NCBI GenBank assembly: GCA_910587925.1
Contig: CAJUOC010000020.1
Span: forward strand, 1 to 49,344
Direction: 5' to 3'
From: an uncultured Muribaculaceae bacterium
Lineage (GTDB): Bacteria; Bacteroidota; Bacteroidia; Bacteroidales; Muribaculaceae
DNA: 49,344 nucleotides
Part shown: positions 41,033 to 49,344 of the stretch, in pieces
How the letters are laid out: every line of letters begins with the position of its first letter
Position numbering within the stretch: position 1 is the stretch's first letter
Position numbers and translations under genes: made by a program
The notes under the pieces: generated by a model
What the model was told of the DNA's origin: nothing
What the model saw: the letters and a program-made list of their open reading frames with translations, nothing else
Databases searched by the model: none

Positions 41033-41466
41033 CAGTCGACCACTTTCATGCGGTAGACATCCATCAGCGGGGTCTCCTGTATCGACACGATGTCGTAGTC
41101 GGCCTGGGTACCCTTCATGTACTCCACCAGGGTGTCGTATGCGTTTTTGAAGCCGGAGGCCTGCACCAGTGTCTGCGATATGTGGCGCTTCTCCACGCCG
41201 CTTTTCTCGTCGACGGTGATGAAGCCCACCTTGGCCAGGTACCACTTGTCGCCCTCGTCGTTGAAGGCTATCTCGGCTATGCGCGAGCGCTTTACGGCGG
41301 CCACGTCAAACTCGCCCGAGATAAACGGGCGCTGCTCCTCGGTGATGCGCGCCTCGGCCTCGGTAAAGCTGAGGGCATCGACCAGGTAAGGCTCGGTCAC
41401 CTTCTTGGCGGCGCCGTTTTCCTGGAGCTTATCGTATCTTACTTTGCATTCAAACCAGTTTGCCAT
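41032..41466 (-). CDS. DUF4494 domain protein
   Basis: This 144-residue protein begins MANWFECKVRYDKL and follows the DUF4494 pattern over its whole length: KKVTEPYLVDALSFTEAEAR, a central basic and acidic part with GEFDVAAVKRSRIAEIA, and the late YDIVSIQETPLMDVY. The family is restricted to Bacteroidetes as far as I know and has no known function. It heads the operon with yggS, the FtsB-like gene and a membrane protein, under a TATCTTTG promoter. Confidence 0.9.
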   Translation of the reverse strand: MANWFECKVRYDKLQENGAAKKVTEPYLVDALSFTEAEARITEEQRPFISGEFDVAAVKRSRIAEIAFNDEGDKWYLAKVGFITVDEKSGVEKRHISQTLVQASGFKNAYDTLVEYMKGTQADYDIVSIQETPLMDVYRMKVVD

Positions 41467-41524
41467 ATATCTTTAATGTATGTGTCGTGGAAAAACAGAG
41501 CGCACGTGCGGCGCTCCGCGGCGG

Positions 41525-41557
41525 CAAAGATACGCAAAAGTCGAGCGCAATGCCAAA
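41525..41557 (-). promoter_or_regulatory. Promoter of the DUF4494-yggS operon
   Basis: Minus strand TTTG (41557-41554), 21 bp, TATCTTTG (41532-41525). The leader is about 55 bases. The rest of 41558-41770 holds no gene that I can support. Confidence 0.7.
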
Positions 41558-41770
41558 TTTATTTGAGCATTGCCGAGACGCAGGGAGCTTCGACGAAGTC
41601 AAAGGTCCCCCCCCAAAAAATCGCAACCCCGCGCCAACTAATCTCCTCCACGCCCGCTCGGCCGACCACATCGTCACAAAAAGCTATCCTTTATACACGT
41701 ATTCGTAGCCGAAATGTGTTAAGCAATGGAAAATTTAACGCCAAATGCCTAAATATTTGTGAATTTTATA

Positions 41771-41778
41771 TACCTTTG
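41771..41778 (+). promoter_or_regulatory. Promoter -7 box of the SusC-SusD operon
   Basis: TACCTTTG on the plus strand. A TTTG is present 11 bases upstream, too close for the usual spacing. The leader to the SusC ATG is about 85 bases. No anti-sigma/ECF sigma gene is next to it. Confidence 0.65.
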
Positions 41779-41870
41779 CAAAAGCTATCTTCAGCCCCGA
41801 GCGGGCCGAGGCAGCTCCCGGTACAGATAATTATTTCATTTCAACAATTTTATGTCTAACTAATTCAAGT

Positions 41871-44800
41871 ATGAAAAAGCTGTTTCTACTTCTTGTCGCA
41901 GTGCTTTCGATTGGCTTGTGTGCGTCGGCGCAGACGCGTACGGTCACGGGTACTGTACTTGATGCCAAGACCGACGATACCCTCGTCGGAGCTTCGGTAT
42001 CAGCGGGCAAGGATTTCGGTGCTATCACCGACATCGATGGCAACTTCACCATCACCGTCCCCGCATCAGCCACTCATCTTAAGGTTTCCTATGTAGGTTA
42101 CGAGACCAAGACCGTAGCCATCGGCAGCGGACATCTCACCATCAAGATGCTGCCCCAGGCCAATGTACTCGACGAGGTAATCGCCGTCGCTTACGGCACC
42201 GCCAAGAAATCTGAGTACACCGGCGCCGCCTCGGTCGTCAAGGCCGACCAGCTCGAGGACGCCCTCGTGGCCAACGTGGCCAGCGCCCTGGGCGGTAAAA
42301 TCTCCGGCGTGCAGACCTACAGCTCCAACGGCCAGCCCGGCTCCGCGCCCACCGTGCGCATCCGCGGCCGCGGTACCATCAACGCATCCGAGTCGCCCCT
42401 CTACGTAGTCGACGGTATCCCCTATACCGGCGACGTAGCCAATATCTCCGCCCAGGACATCGAGTCGATGACAGTCCTCAAGGATGCCGCCTCCACCGCC
42501 CTCTACGGTGCCCGCGGTGCCAACGGCGTCATCCTCATCACCACCAAGAAGGGTAAGGAAGGCAAGGCTCACGTGACTGTCGACGCACGCTGGGGTGTCA
42601 ACCACCGCCAGGTGTCGCAGTACGACGTCATCACCAGCCAGCCCCAGTACCTCGAGACCCTCTACCAGGCCATGTACAATACCGCCTACAACCGTCTCGG
42701 CAGCGCATCGGCCGCTTACCAGGACGTAAACGCCAACATCTGGCAGCAGGTCGGCGGTTACCAGACCTGGACCATCCCCACCGGCCAGTACGCATTTACC
42801 CCCGAGGGTAAGTTCAACCCCAACGCCACCCCCGGCTGGACCAACGGCAAGTACTACTTCCTGGCCGACGACTGGGAAAAGGAAGGTCTCACCGACGGTC
42901 TGCGCCAGGAGTACAATATCGCCATCTCCGGCGGCACCGACCGTCTGAGCTACTACCTCTCGGGCACCTACCTCAGCGACGAGGGTATCATCCGCAACTC
43001 CCACTTCAAGCGCCTCACCACCCGCGCCAAGGTCGACTACAAGGCATTCGACTGGCTCACCATCGGTACCGACATGAGCTATGTCTACTCCGACACCAGC
43101 GCCCCCCGCGACCAGACCAACGCCAACTCCACCTCGAGCGGCAACGTATTCTACTTTGTCAACTCGATGGCCCCCATCTACCCCGTATACGTGCGTGACC
43201 CCCAGGGCAACATCATGTACAACCACACCTACGGCGAGCGCATCTACGACTACGGCGGCGGTAACCAGGACTACGGCAACGGCAAAATCGGCGTAGGCCG
43301 TACCCCCGAGGGCAACCCCATCTCGGGCCTCATCTACGACAAGAGCTCCTACCTGGCCGACGTGCTCGACGCCAAGTGGTATGCCCGCATCGAGCCCATC
43401 AAGGGTCTCGCTTTCACACAGAAAGTCGCCTACTACCTCGACAACACCCGTCAGCACCAGCTCCTCAACGGCGTCTACGGCCAGTTTGTATCGATGGGCG
43501 GCCAGGCCGTGCAGGCTCAGATACGCGACCGCGACATCACCCTGCAGAGCCTCCTGACCTACAACCACACCTTCGGCGACATCCACGAGATGGATCTGCT
43601 CGCCGCATACGAGTCTGAAGACTACGCCACCGAGCAGGTATTCGCCCAGGGCTCCAACCTCTACCAGCCCGACGTGGTATTTGTTGACAACACCATCGAC
43701 CAGAAGCTGGGCGGCGGCTCGCGCGCCGAGCTCTCCCACCGCGGCTTCCTCTTCCGCGGCCGTTACACACTGCTCAGCCGCTACTACGTCACCGCATCGG
43801 TACGCCGCGACGGCTCCTCGCGCTTTGCTCCCGGCCACCGCTGGGGTACATTCTGGTCGCTCTCCGGCGGCTGGGATATCGCCAAGGAAAAATTCTTCGA
43901 GCCCTACCGCTCGACCCTCGACCAGCTGAAGTTCCGCGTATCGTTCGGTCAGAACGGTAACGACGGCATCGGCGGCTCCACCCTCTACATGCCCTGGAGC
44001 GACTTCTACACCCTCACCGGTGCCGACGGCGTATTCAGCTCGGGCGTGATGTACCAGAAGGGCAACCGCGACCTCACCTGGGAGACCTCCAACGCCTTCA
44101 ACATCGGCTTTGACTTCTCGCTCTGGAAAGGCATGCTCGCCGGTAGCGTCGAGTACTACAACCGTCAGACCTCCGACATGCTCTTCAACCTGCCTGTGCC
44201 CCCCTCGATGGGCTATCCCTTCAACTCGTATCCCGCCAACCTCGGCTCGATGCGCAACAACGGTGTCGAGCTCGAGCTCAACTACCAGCCCATCAACACC
44301 GAGAAGCTCTCCGTCGACGTATTTGCCAACATCACCTTCGGCTTCAACAAAATCCTCTCCCTGCCCAAGGAGATCATGAACGAGAACGGCGAGTGGGTAG
44401 CCTCGACCTACCAGCGTATCCGCGAGAACGAGTCGTACTACAACTTCTACCTGCCCCAGTGGGCCGGCGTAGACGTCGAGAACGGTCAGGCTCTCTACTG
44501 GGCCAAGTACACCGAGGCCGACAAGCTCAAAAACCCCGACGTAAATGTAGGCGACCGCTACAAGACCGCCGACTGGAGCACCGCCCGCATCACCGGCTCT
44601 GAGTACACCGGCAACATCATGCCCCTGGCATACGGCGGCTTCGGCGCATCGGCCAATGCCTACGGCTTCGACTTCTCGATTGCATTCTCATACCAGTTTG
44701 GCGGTAAGATGATCGACTACGGCTACCAGAACCTCATGGGCCCCGGTACCAACATCACCGCCTGGCACAAGGACATCCTCAACGCCTGGACTCCCGAAAA

Positions 44801-45140
44801 CCGCTACACCGACGTGCCCGCCCTGTACACCACCGCGCCCACCGAGGTCGACGCCGACGGCAACGAGGTGACCAACGACTACGCCAACGCCCTGAGCGAC
44901 CGCTTCCTCATCTCCAGCAACTACCTCTCGCTGCAGAATATCACCCTGGGCTACACCGTACCCAAGGAGTGGACCCGCAAGTTTGGCGTCGAGGGCATCC
45001 GTATCTACGGCGCTGCTGAGAACGTAGCCGTATGGGCCAAGCGCAAGGGCCTCGACCCCCGTCAGGGCGTAGGCTCGGCCGAAAACTATACTTACTCTCC
45101 CATGCGCGCCATCTCGGGCGGCATCCGCGTAAACTTCTAA
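41871..45140 (+). CDS. SusC/RagA TonB-dependent outer-membrane transporter
   Basis: Outer-membrane beta-barrel that imports oligosaccharides or other nutrients with energy from TonB. The 1089-residue protein has a signal peptide (about 1-20), a carboxypeptidase-regulatory-like N-terminal domain (about 24-95), the TonB box region DEVIAVAYGTAKK, and the plug domain with the signature GQPGSAPTVRIRG and YVVDGIPYTG. The rest forms the barrel. Full length and intact. It heads the three-gene operon with SusD and a lipoprotein; no enzymes are nearby, so the substrate is unknown. Confidence 0.96.
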   Translation: MKKLFLLLVAVLSIGLCASAQTRTVTGTVLDAKTDDTLVGASVSAGKDFGAITDIDGNFTITVPASATHLKVSYVGYETKTVAIGSGHLTIKMLPQANVLDEVIAVAYGTAKKSEYTGAASVVKADQLEDALVANVASALGGKISGVQTYSSNGQPGSAPTVRIRGRGTINASESPLYVVDGIPYTGDVANISAQDIESMTVLKDAASTALYGARGANGVILITTKKGKEGKAHVTVDARWGVNHRQVSQYDVITSQPQYLETLYQAMYNTAYNRLGSASAAYQDVNANIWQQVGGYQTWTIPTGQYAFTPEGKFNPNATPGWTNGKYYFLADDWEKEGLTDGLRQEYNIAISGGTDRLSYYLSGTYLSDEGIIRNSHFKRLTTRAKVDYKAFDWLTIGTDMSYVYSDTSAPRDQTNANSTSSGNVFYFVNSMAPIYPVYVRDPQGNIMYNHTYGERIYDYGGGNQDYGNGKIGVGRTPEGNPISGLIYDKSSYLADVLDAKWYARIEPIKGLAFTQKVAYYLDNTRQHQLLNGVYGQFVSMGGQAVQAQIRDRDITLQSLLTYNHTFGDIHEMDLLAAYESEDYATEQVFAQGSNLYQPDVVFVDNTIDQKLGGGSRAELSHRGFLFRGRYTLLSRYYVTASVRRDGSSRFAPGHRWGTFWSLSGGWDIAKEKFFEPYRSTLDQLKFRVSFGQNGNDGIGGSTLYMPWSDFYTLTGADGVFSSGVMYQKGNRDLTWETSNAFNIGFDFSLWKGMLAGSVEYYNRQTSDMLFNLPVPPSMGYPFNSYPANLGSMRNNGVELELNYQPINTEKLSVDVFANITFGFNKILSLPKEIMNENGEWVASTYQRIRENESYYNFYLPQWAGVDVENGQALYWAKYTEADKLKNPDVNVGDRYKTADWSTARITGSEYTGNIMPLAYGGFGASANAYGFDFSIAFSYQFGGKMIDYGYQNLMGPGTNITAWHKDILNAWTPENRYTDVPALYTTAPTEVDADGNEVTNDYANALSDRFLISSNYLSLQNITLGYTVPKEWTRKFGVEGIRIYGAAENVAVWAKRKGLDPRQGVGSAENYTYSPMRAISGGIRVNF

Positions 45141-45169
45141 TCTTACCCCCGATTAAGGCTTAAATTCTT

Positions 45170-46810
45170 ATGAAACCCTATATCAAATACATAGCCTTCG
45201 CTCTGGGCACCGTCGCAGCCACTGCCTGCGCCGACCTCGACACGGAGTACGAGGGCGATTACATCAGCGCCGACCAAAACGCCGCTGTGCAAGATAAAGC
45301 CCCGGAGCAGATTGTGGCCGGTCTGACCTCGATCATGTCGAATTTCTCGACATACCAGACCACATACGAGCAGCACTTCGACTTCGGCTACCCCGCCCTG
45401 ATGATAGGCTTCGACCTGCAGACCGCCGACTTCTTCGGCGCGCAGAGCGGCTACAACTGGTTTACTTACTGGGAAGCATTCCGCTCGCCCACATCCACAG
45501 GCGTGCCAACCACCATGTGCTGGAACACCCTCTACGCACAGATCAAGACCGCCAACGACCAGCTCAAGGTCCTCCCCGAGGAGAGCGACGACACCGCGAT
45601 GCCCTTCTACCGCGCACAGGCATATGCCACCCGCGCATTTGACTACTGGGTACTCGCGCAGGTATATCAGTTCAACTACAAAAACCACCAGAACGACCCC
45701 TGCGTGCCCATCCTCACCGACAAAAACGACACCGAGGTTGAGCGCAACGGCGCTCCCCGCGCCACCGTACAGGCCGTATACGACCAGATCATGAGCGACC
45801 TCAACACCGCCATCGATCTCCTCGCATCGACCGACGTGACCCGCGAGCAGGTGATCTCGTCAAAGCCCAAGCGCCTCGTGTCGCTCGCCGTCGCCTACGG
45901 CCTGCGCGCCCGCGCCAACCTCAGCATGGGCAAGTACGCCGAGGCTGCCGACGACGCCGCCATGGCCATCAAGCTCCACGGCGAGGCTCCCTACAGCATC
46001 GCAGAGGTGTCAAAGCCCGGCTTCAACAACCTCAACGACGCTCCCTGGATGTGGGGTATCGCCATATCGGAAAACGACCGCGTCGTCACCTCCGGTATCG
46101 TAAACTTCCCCTCGCAGATGTGCACATTCTTCGACGGCTACGTGAGCGTAGGCGCATGGCGCTTCGCCGCAAAAGACCTCTACGACGCCGTAAACCAGAG
46201 CGACGTGCGCAAGGGCTGGTGGCTCGACTCGGCCAAGAAGTCCAAAAACATCTCCGCCGAGCAGGCCGCTTACCTCAAGCCCTTCGCCGAGATGACCGAG
46301 ACTTACCAGAGCTCGAGCAACGCCGCACTCTTCCCCTACACCAACGTCAAGTACGGCACCTACAACAATGAGCTGCCCGGCATCCTGGCCGTGTGCGACA
46401 TCCCCCTGATGCGCGTCGAGGAGATGTACCTCATCCAGGCCGAGGGCGAGGCCATGAGCAAGGGCATGAACGTCGGCAAGGAGACCCTCGAGAAGTTTAT
46501 CCGCGCATACCGCGACCCCAAATACTCCATCTCGCCCCGCACAGCCGAGGACGTACAGGATGAGGTATTCCTCCAGAAGCGCATCGAGCTCTGGGGCGAG
46601 GGCCTGATTTTCTTCGACTACATGCGCCTTAACAAGCCCATTGACCGTCGCCGCGCACGCGCTCCCTACTCCTTCACCTTCAACATCCAGCCGGAAGATC
46701 CCGTGCTCCTTTACTGCATCCCCAACTCTGAAATCACAGCCAACCGTGCCATCTCCGATGCCGACAACAACCCCAGCGCATCGGCTCCCGTAATGGTCGA
46801 CTGGGAATAA
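45170..46810 (+). CDS. SusD/RagB outer-membrane nutrient-binding lipoprotein
   Basis: Lid of the SusCD pair, bound to the SusC barrel and capturing substrate. The 546-residue protein has a lipoprotein signal ending ATAC (Cys20) and TPR-like helical repeats with the AQAYATRAFDYWVLAQVY segment typical of SusD (about 155-180). The C-terminal part with ELWGEGLIFFDYMRL is the family signature. It lies 29 bases after SusC. The ligand cannot be predicted. Confidence 0.95.
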   Translation: MKPYIKYIAFALGTVAATACADLDTEYEGDYISADQNAAVQDKAPEQIVAGLTSIMSNFSTYQTTYEQHFDFGYPALMIGFDLQTADFFGAQSGYNWFTYWEAFRSPTSTGVPTTMCWNTLYAQIKTANDQLKVLPEESDDTAMPFYRAQAYATRAFDYWVLAQVYQFNYKNHQNDPCVPILTDKNDTEVERNGAPRATVQAVYDQIMSDLNTAIDLLASTDVTREQVISSKPKRLVSLAVAYGLRARANLSMGKYAEAADDAAMAIKLHGEAPYSIAEVSKPGFNNLNDAPWMWGIAISENDRVVTSGIVNFPSQMCTFFDGYVSVGAWRFAAKDLYDAVNQSDVRKGWWLDSAKKSKNISAEQAAYLKPFAEMTETYQSSSNAALFPYTNVKYGTYNNELPGILAVCDIPLMRVEEMYLIQAEGEAMSKGMNVGKETLEKFIRAYRDPKYSISPRTAEDVQDEVFLQKRIELWGEGLIFFDYMRLNKPIDRRRARAPYSFTFNIQPEDPVLLYCIPNSEITANRAISDADNNPSASAPVMVDWE

Positions 46811-46831
46811 TCCTCAAAATAATTTCAGACA

Positions 46832-48721
46832 ATGAAACTTTTCAAATCCACCATATGGGCAGCCGTAGCCGTGGCAGCCGTAGCCGGCTTCTCGGCCTGC
46901 TCCGACGACAACGACTACAACGCCCCGGCAGCGCCCGACGGAATCTACTTCCCCAACGACCTGCCCGCAGAGTTTGAGGTGCAGAATACCGCCACCTCAT
47001 TCGAGATTGAGATGTATCGTCTGGGCAGCACCGCCGCCAAGACATACACCCTCACCGCAGTCTACGACAGCGACATCCTCACGATTCCCTCGGAAATCAC
47101 ATTCCCCGAGGGCGCCAAGGAGGCCAACCTCACCGTCACATACAACCCCGCCGTGATGGCTCAGGGCAAGGCATTTGAGTTCTCGGTGACCATCGCCGAG
47201 AGCGAGGCCAGCCCCGCCGGCAACCGCGTGCTCGAGAGCGCCGTAGTCATCACTCCCCCGTGGAGCGACTGGGCACCCTACAGCATCGACGACCGCGAGC
47301 CTTACGGTACATTCAACTACTCCGTAGGCTGGTACTTCCAGGGCTCGCAGCCCTCCATCGAGACCGAGTGGCGCTACAATACCGAAGACAACACCGAGTT
47401 TGAGCTCCACCTCCTCAACTGGGGCGAAGGCGAAATCGCCGACGGCCTTACCTTCAACGTCAAGGGCAAAAACGTAGATCTCCCCGCCACCAACACCGGC
47501 GTCGACATCGAGTTTACCAACGGCACCTTCCGTCTGTGGGTGATGGACTACAACTCCTACATGCTCTACCGCAACCCCAACGCCGCCACCGACCCCGCCA
47601 GCCAGGGTACTTTCGACGCCGAAAAGGGTCTCTTCAGGCTCCGCATGGTATACGCAGTCGACGTCAACGGCGAGATGTACGCCCAGAGCGAAGGCTGGGA
47701 AAGCTTCCAGATGGACGGCTACCCCGACTATACCTTCTCCTGCGAGTACCAGGGCCTCACCACCAACGCCGACGCCACCGACTCCTACGCCACATTCATG
47801 TCGACCGTAGCCGACGGCATCACCGAGGCACACTTTGCCATCTCCACCACCCGGAGCGTCGACGACCTCATCGCCGGCCTTAAGGCAGGTACCATCGCCG
47901 ATTACGCCATGCTCAACGCAGGCGAGGAGCAGACATTCACACTGCCCCTGTCCGGCGCCGGCAACTACGTGCTCGCAGGCGTGGCCTTCGACGAAGAGGG
48001 CCAGCCCGTCAACCAGCTTTCCTCCGACTTCAGCATCTCCACCGGCATCTCCGAGTGGCGCAAAGTCGGCAAGGCCACCTTCCTTGACGGCTGGATTACC
48101 GCAGGCTTCAAGTTTGGCTCAGGCGACAGCGCCCGCGATTACACCAACTTCCCCTGGGAGGTAGAAATGATTGAGAGCATCAAGGAGCCGGGCGTATACG
48201 CAATGGTTGCCCCCTACTCCAGCCCCGACTGGGTACTCAACAATGAGGTCAACCGCCCCTCCGGCATATTCACCAAGGTCAATATCATCATCAACTGCAC
48301 CGACAAAGACTTCGTCGTAGTCAATCCCCAGTACTCCGGCTACACCATGAAAGCCGGCTCGATGAGCGACCAGCCCGATCCTTACGTATACTACGTGGCA
48401 AACCTTGCCGCCATCGGAATGGATGAGGAGGGCGCCACCAAAGAGCAGATAATCCAGTCGGGCAACAACGATAAGCTCGTCGGCAACGAAATCCGTATCG
48501 CCCACCCGCAGTTCAAGCAGGAAGAAAACGGCGAGTGGTACGGCTGGAAAGACCCCAATACCCACGTAGTGCTCACCTGCGACTTCCTTGAGGCCACCGA
48601 AGACCAGAAGGCCGGCTCCAAGAAAGCGCCCGCCCTGCGCGAGGGTCGTGTCACCGGCGTCAACGACTTCGTGACCTACCGTCAGCACCGCCGCATCTTC
48701 ACCCTGCGCACCGACCTCTAA
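46832..48721 (+). CDS. Surface glycan-binding-type lipoprotein, third Sus gene
   Basis: This 629-residue protein has a lipoprotein signal ending GFSAC (Cys23), followed by an acidic SDDNDY linker. The N-terminal part (about 40-140) is a beta-sandwich-like segment with the VTITFPEGAKEANLT-like strand pattern seen in SusE/SGBP proteins. A middle region with W-x-D-Y-N-S-Y and a long beta-rich C-terminal part follow. I cannot name a single family. The 21-base gap to SusD and the terminator after it support an operon. Substrate unknown; no enzyme domain. Confidence 0.75.
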   Translation: MKLFKSTIWAAVAVAAVAGFSACSDDNDYNAPAAPDGIYFPNDLPAEFEVQNTATSFEIEMYRLGSTAAKTYTLTAVYDSDILTIPSEITFPEGAKEANLTVTYNPAVMAQGKAFEFSVTIAESEASPAGNRVLESAVVITPPWSDWAPYSIDDREPYGTFNYSVGWYFQGSQPSIETEWRYNTEDNTEFELHLLNWGEGEIADGLTFNVKGKNVDLPATNTGVDIEFTNGTFRLWVMDYNSYMLYRNPNAATDPASQGTFDAEKGLFRLRMVYAVDVNGEMYAQSEGWESFQMDGYPDYTFSCEYQGLTTNADATDSYATFMSTVADGITEAHFAISTTRSVDDLIAGLKAGTIADYAMLNAGEEQTFTLPLSGAGNYVLAGVAFDEEGQPVNQLSSDFSISTGISEWRKVGKATFLDGWITAGFKFGSGDSARDYTNFPWEVEMIESIKEPGVYAMVAPYSSPDWVLNNEVNRPSGIFTKVNIIINCTDKDFVVVNPQYSGYTMKAGSMSDQPDPYVYYVANLAAIGMDEEGATKEQIIQSGNNDKLVGNEIRIAHPQFKQEENGEWYGWKDPNTHVVLTCDFLEATEDQKAGSKKAPALREGRVTGVNDFVTYRQHRRIFTLRTDL

Positions 48722-48747
48722 GCCATCACATAGCTTCACTATATCCC

Positions 48748-48780
48748 AGCCCCGCGGCCCGTCCGCGGGGCTTTTCTTTT
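48748..48780 (+). terminator. Rho-independent terminator of the SusCD operon
   Basis: A perfect 10-bp stem AGCCCCGCGG with its complement, a 5-nt loop, then a T-rich tail. Confidence 0.92.
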
Positions 48781-48887
48781 ACCGCCCCGCCGAGCCGTTC
48801 CACGCACATACCCGATACAGCAATCCCGCACCCGCCCACGTCTTATCAACAGCCCGACAGCCCCACCCCGATAGCCCACAGGTGATC

Positions 48888-48916
48888 GTCCGCGCAGATT
48901 ACAAACCTGCGCGGAC
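48888..48916. repeat. GCGCAGGTT hairpin copy (one mismatch)
   Basis: GTCCGCGCAGATT with loop ACA and AACCTGCGCGGAC: a 13-bp stem with one mismatch (A in place of G in the left arm). The region 48781-48887 contains no gene that I can support. Confidence 0.85.
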
Positions 48917-48932
48917 TATCGGGAGACTATGG

Positions 48933-49130
48933 GCGCGTGTCGGAGACACGCCATTATGGTTAACCCCAGGCGCAGCCTGGGGGATAGACAAGCTGATAAG
49001 TGCGCCTCGGAGAGGTGCTCCATAAGCGATGCAACGCGGCGCAAGCATCTCTCCGAGACGCTTTTATCGACGCAAATGCGCCCCAGGCTACGCCTGGGGT
49101 TAACCACAATGGCGTGTCTCCGACACTCGC
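48933..49130. repeat. GTGTCGGAGACAC composite palindrome, full copy
   Basis: Arms of 50 bp (48933-48982 and 49081-49130) match at 47 of 50 positions. A nested pair GCGCCTCGGAGAGGTGCT (49002-49019) and its inverted form (49044-49061) match at 16 of 18. The left arm also contains GTGTCGGAGACAC, itself palindromic. A partial copy is at 38284-38371. Short ORFs exist on both strands here, but they arise from the palindromic repeats. Confidence 0.9.
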
Positions 49131-49240
49131 ATCCGCAAAAGTCAGACCGATACCGAACTTGATGTAAATCGGCCTCATGCTGATGCCCCGATACTCCCGC
49201 ACCGATACTCCGACCCGATACCCCCCCCAAAAAAAAAATA

Positions 49241-49344
49241 GTCCGCGCAGGTTACAAACTATTACTGGTCGAAAGACGCCAAATAGCTGAATAAAAGCGC
49301 GGAGCGCTGACCCTTATGAGTAACACGGGGTGAAGCGCAGCGAA
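49241..49344. repeat. Truncated copy of the 210-bp composite element
   Basis: Begins with half of a GCGCAGGTT hairpin (49241-49259), then 35 bases unrelated to the 16980 copy, then 49295-49342, which match 17018-17065 at 47 of 48 positions. The window ends inside it. The missing second hairpin half points to recombination or insertion. Confidence 0.85.

Noticed and set aside
42066..43838. 590-codon frame antisense to SusC
   Set aside because: Lies wholly within the well-supported SusC gene; its Val/Gly/Ala-rich composition reflects the reverse reading of SusC codons.
48929..49202. Two overlapping ORFs of 77-80 codons
   Set aside because: Both are translations of opposite strands of the same palindromic element; its base pairing explains the open frames.

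Overview
The window is a chromosomal segment of a GC-rich member of the Bacteroidales, most likely Muribaculaceae (family placement is inference). Supporting this: many promoters of the Bacteroidetes type (TTTG, 19-21 bp, TAnnTTTG), no Shine-Dalgarno pattern, a SusC/SusD pair with an outer-membrane lipoprotein, a DUF4494 gene, a nusB-yajC-YbbR-coaE cluster, and a secreted protein ending in a Bacteroidales-type C-terminal domain. Most of the sequence is dense housekeeping DNA, with ATGA or TGATG overlaps between neighbouring genes.

Layout. 1-2500: a 9-bp tandem repeat, rluD and a PASTA membrane protein, then tRNA-Leu(CAA) and tRNA-Lys(CTT). 2558-6435: cysK, a secreted two-domain protein, a small membrane ORF, a probable small RNA, frr and pyrH. 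6543-9338: O-methyltransferase, TrmH-like methyltransferase, LD-carboxypeptidase and SlyD-like FKBP. 9341-13375 (minus): a terminator inside a large inverted repeat, then MATE, BI-1 and argS. 13518-16910: nusB-yajC-YbbR-coaE. 16911-17495: palindromic repeats. 17496-22771 (minus): the operon lysS-gpsA-rnz-tadA-lpxB. 22888-27189 (minus): ClC, GT39 and a short malic enzyme. 27357-33175: rlmN-pdxA-nucleotidyltransferase-M28-sufE-POT. 33253-38000 (minus): a small phage-derived cassette. 38011-38493: palindromic repeats. 38494-41466 (minus): gapA, then DUF4494-yggS-ftsB/divIC-membrane protein. 41871-48721: SusC, SusD and a third lipoprotein. 48781-49344: palindromic repeats.

The part that looks least like ordinary chromosome is 33253-38000. 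It holds a capsid-like protein with an HK97/SU10-type C-terminal half, a portal-like protein, a probable scaffold-like acidic protein and three small unknowns, with no terminase, integrase, tail or lysis gene. It is flanked directly by host genes and has host-like base composition. Within it lie a large inverted array of 14/7/35-bp repeats between the capsid and connector genes, and a separate AT-rich promoter overlapped by two inverted repeats. It may be a degraded prophage, or a capsid and portal module kept by the host for some purpose; the sequence alone does not decide.

The second notable theme is intergenic palindromes. At least three families recur: a GCGCAGGTT stem with a 3-nt loop, an AAGCGCGGAGCGC composite of about 210 bp, and a GTGTCGGAGACAC composite of about 200 bp. 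None contains a transposase.
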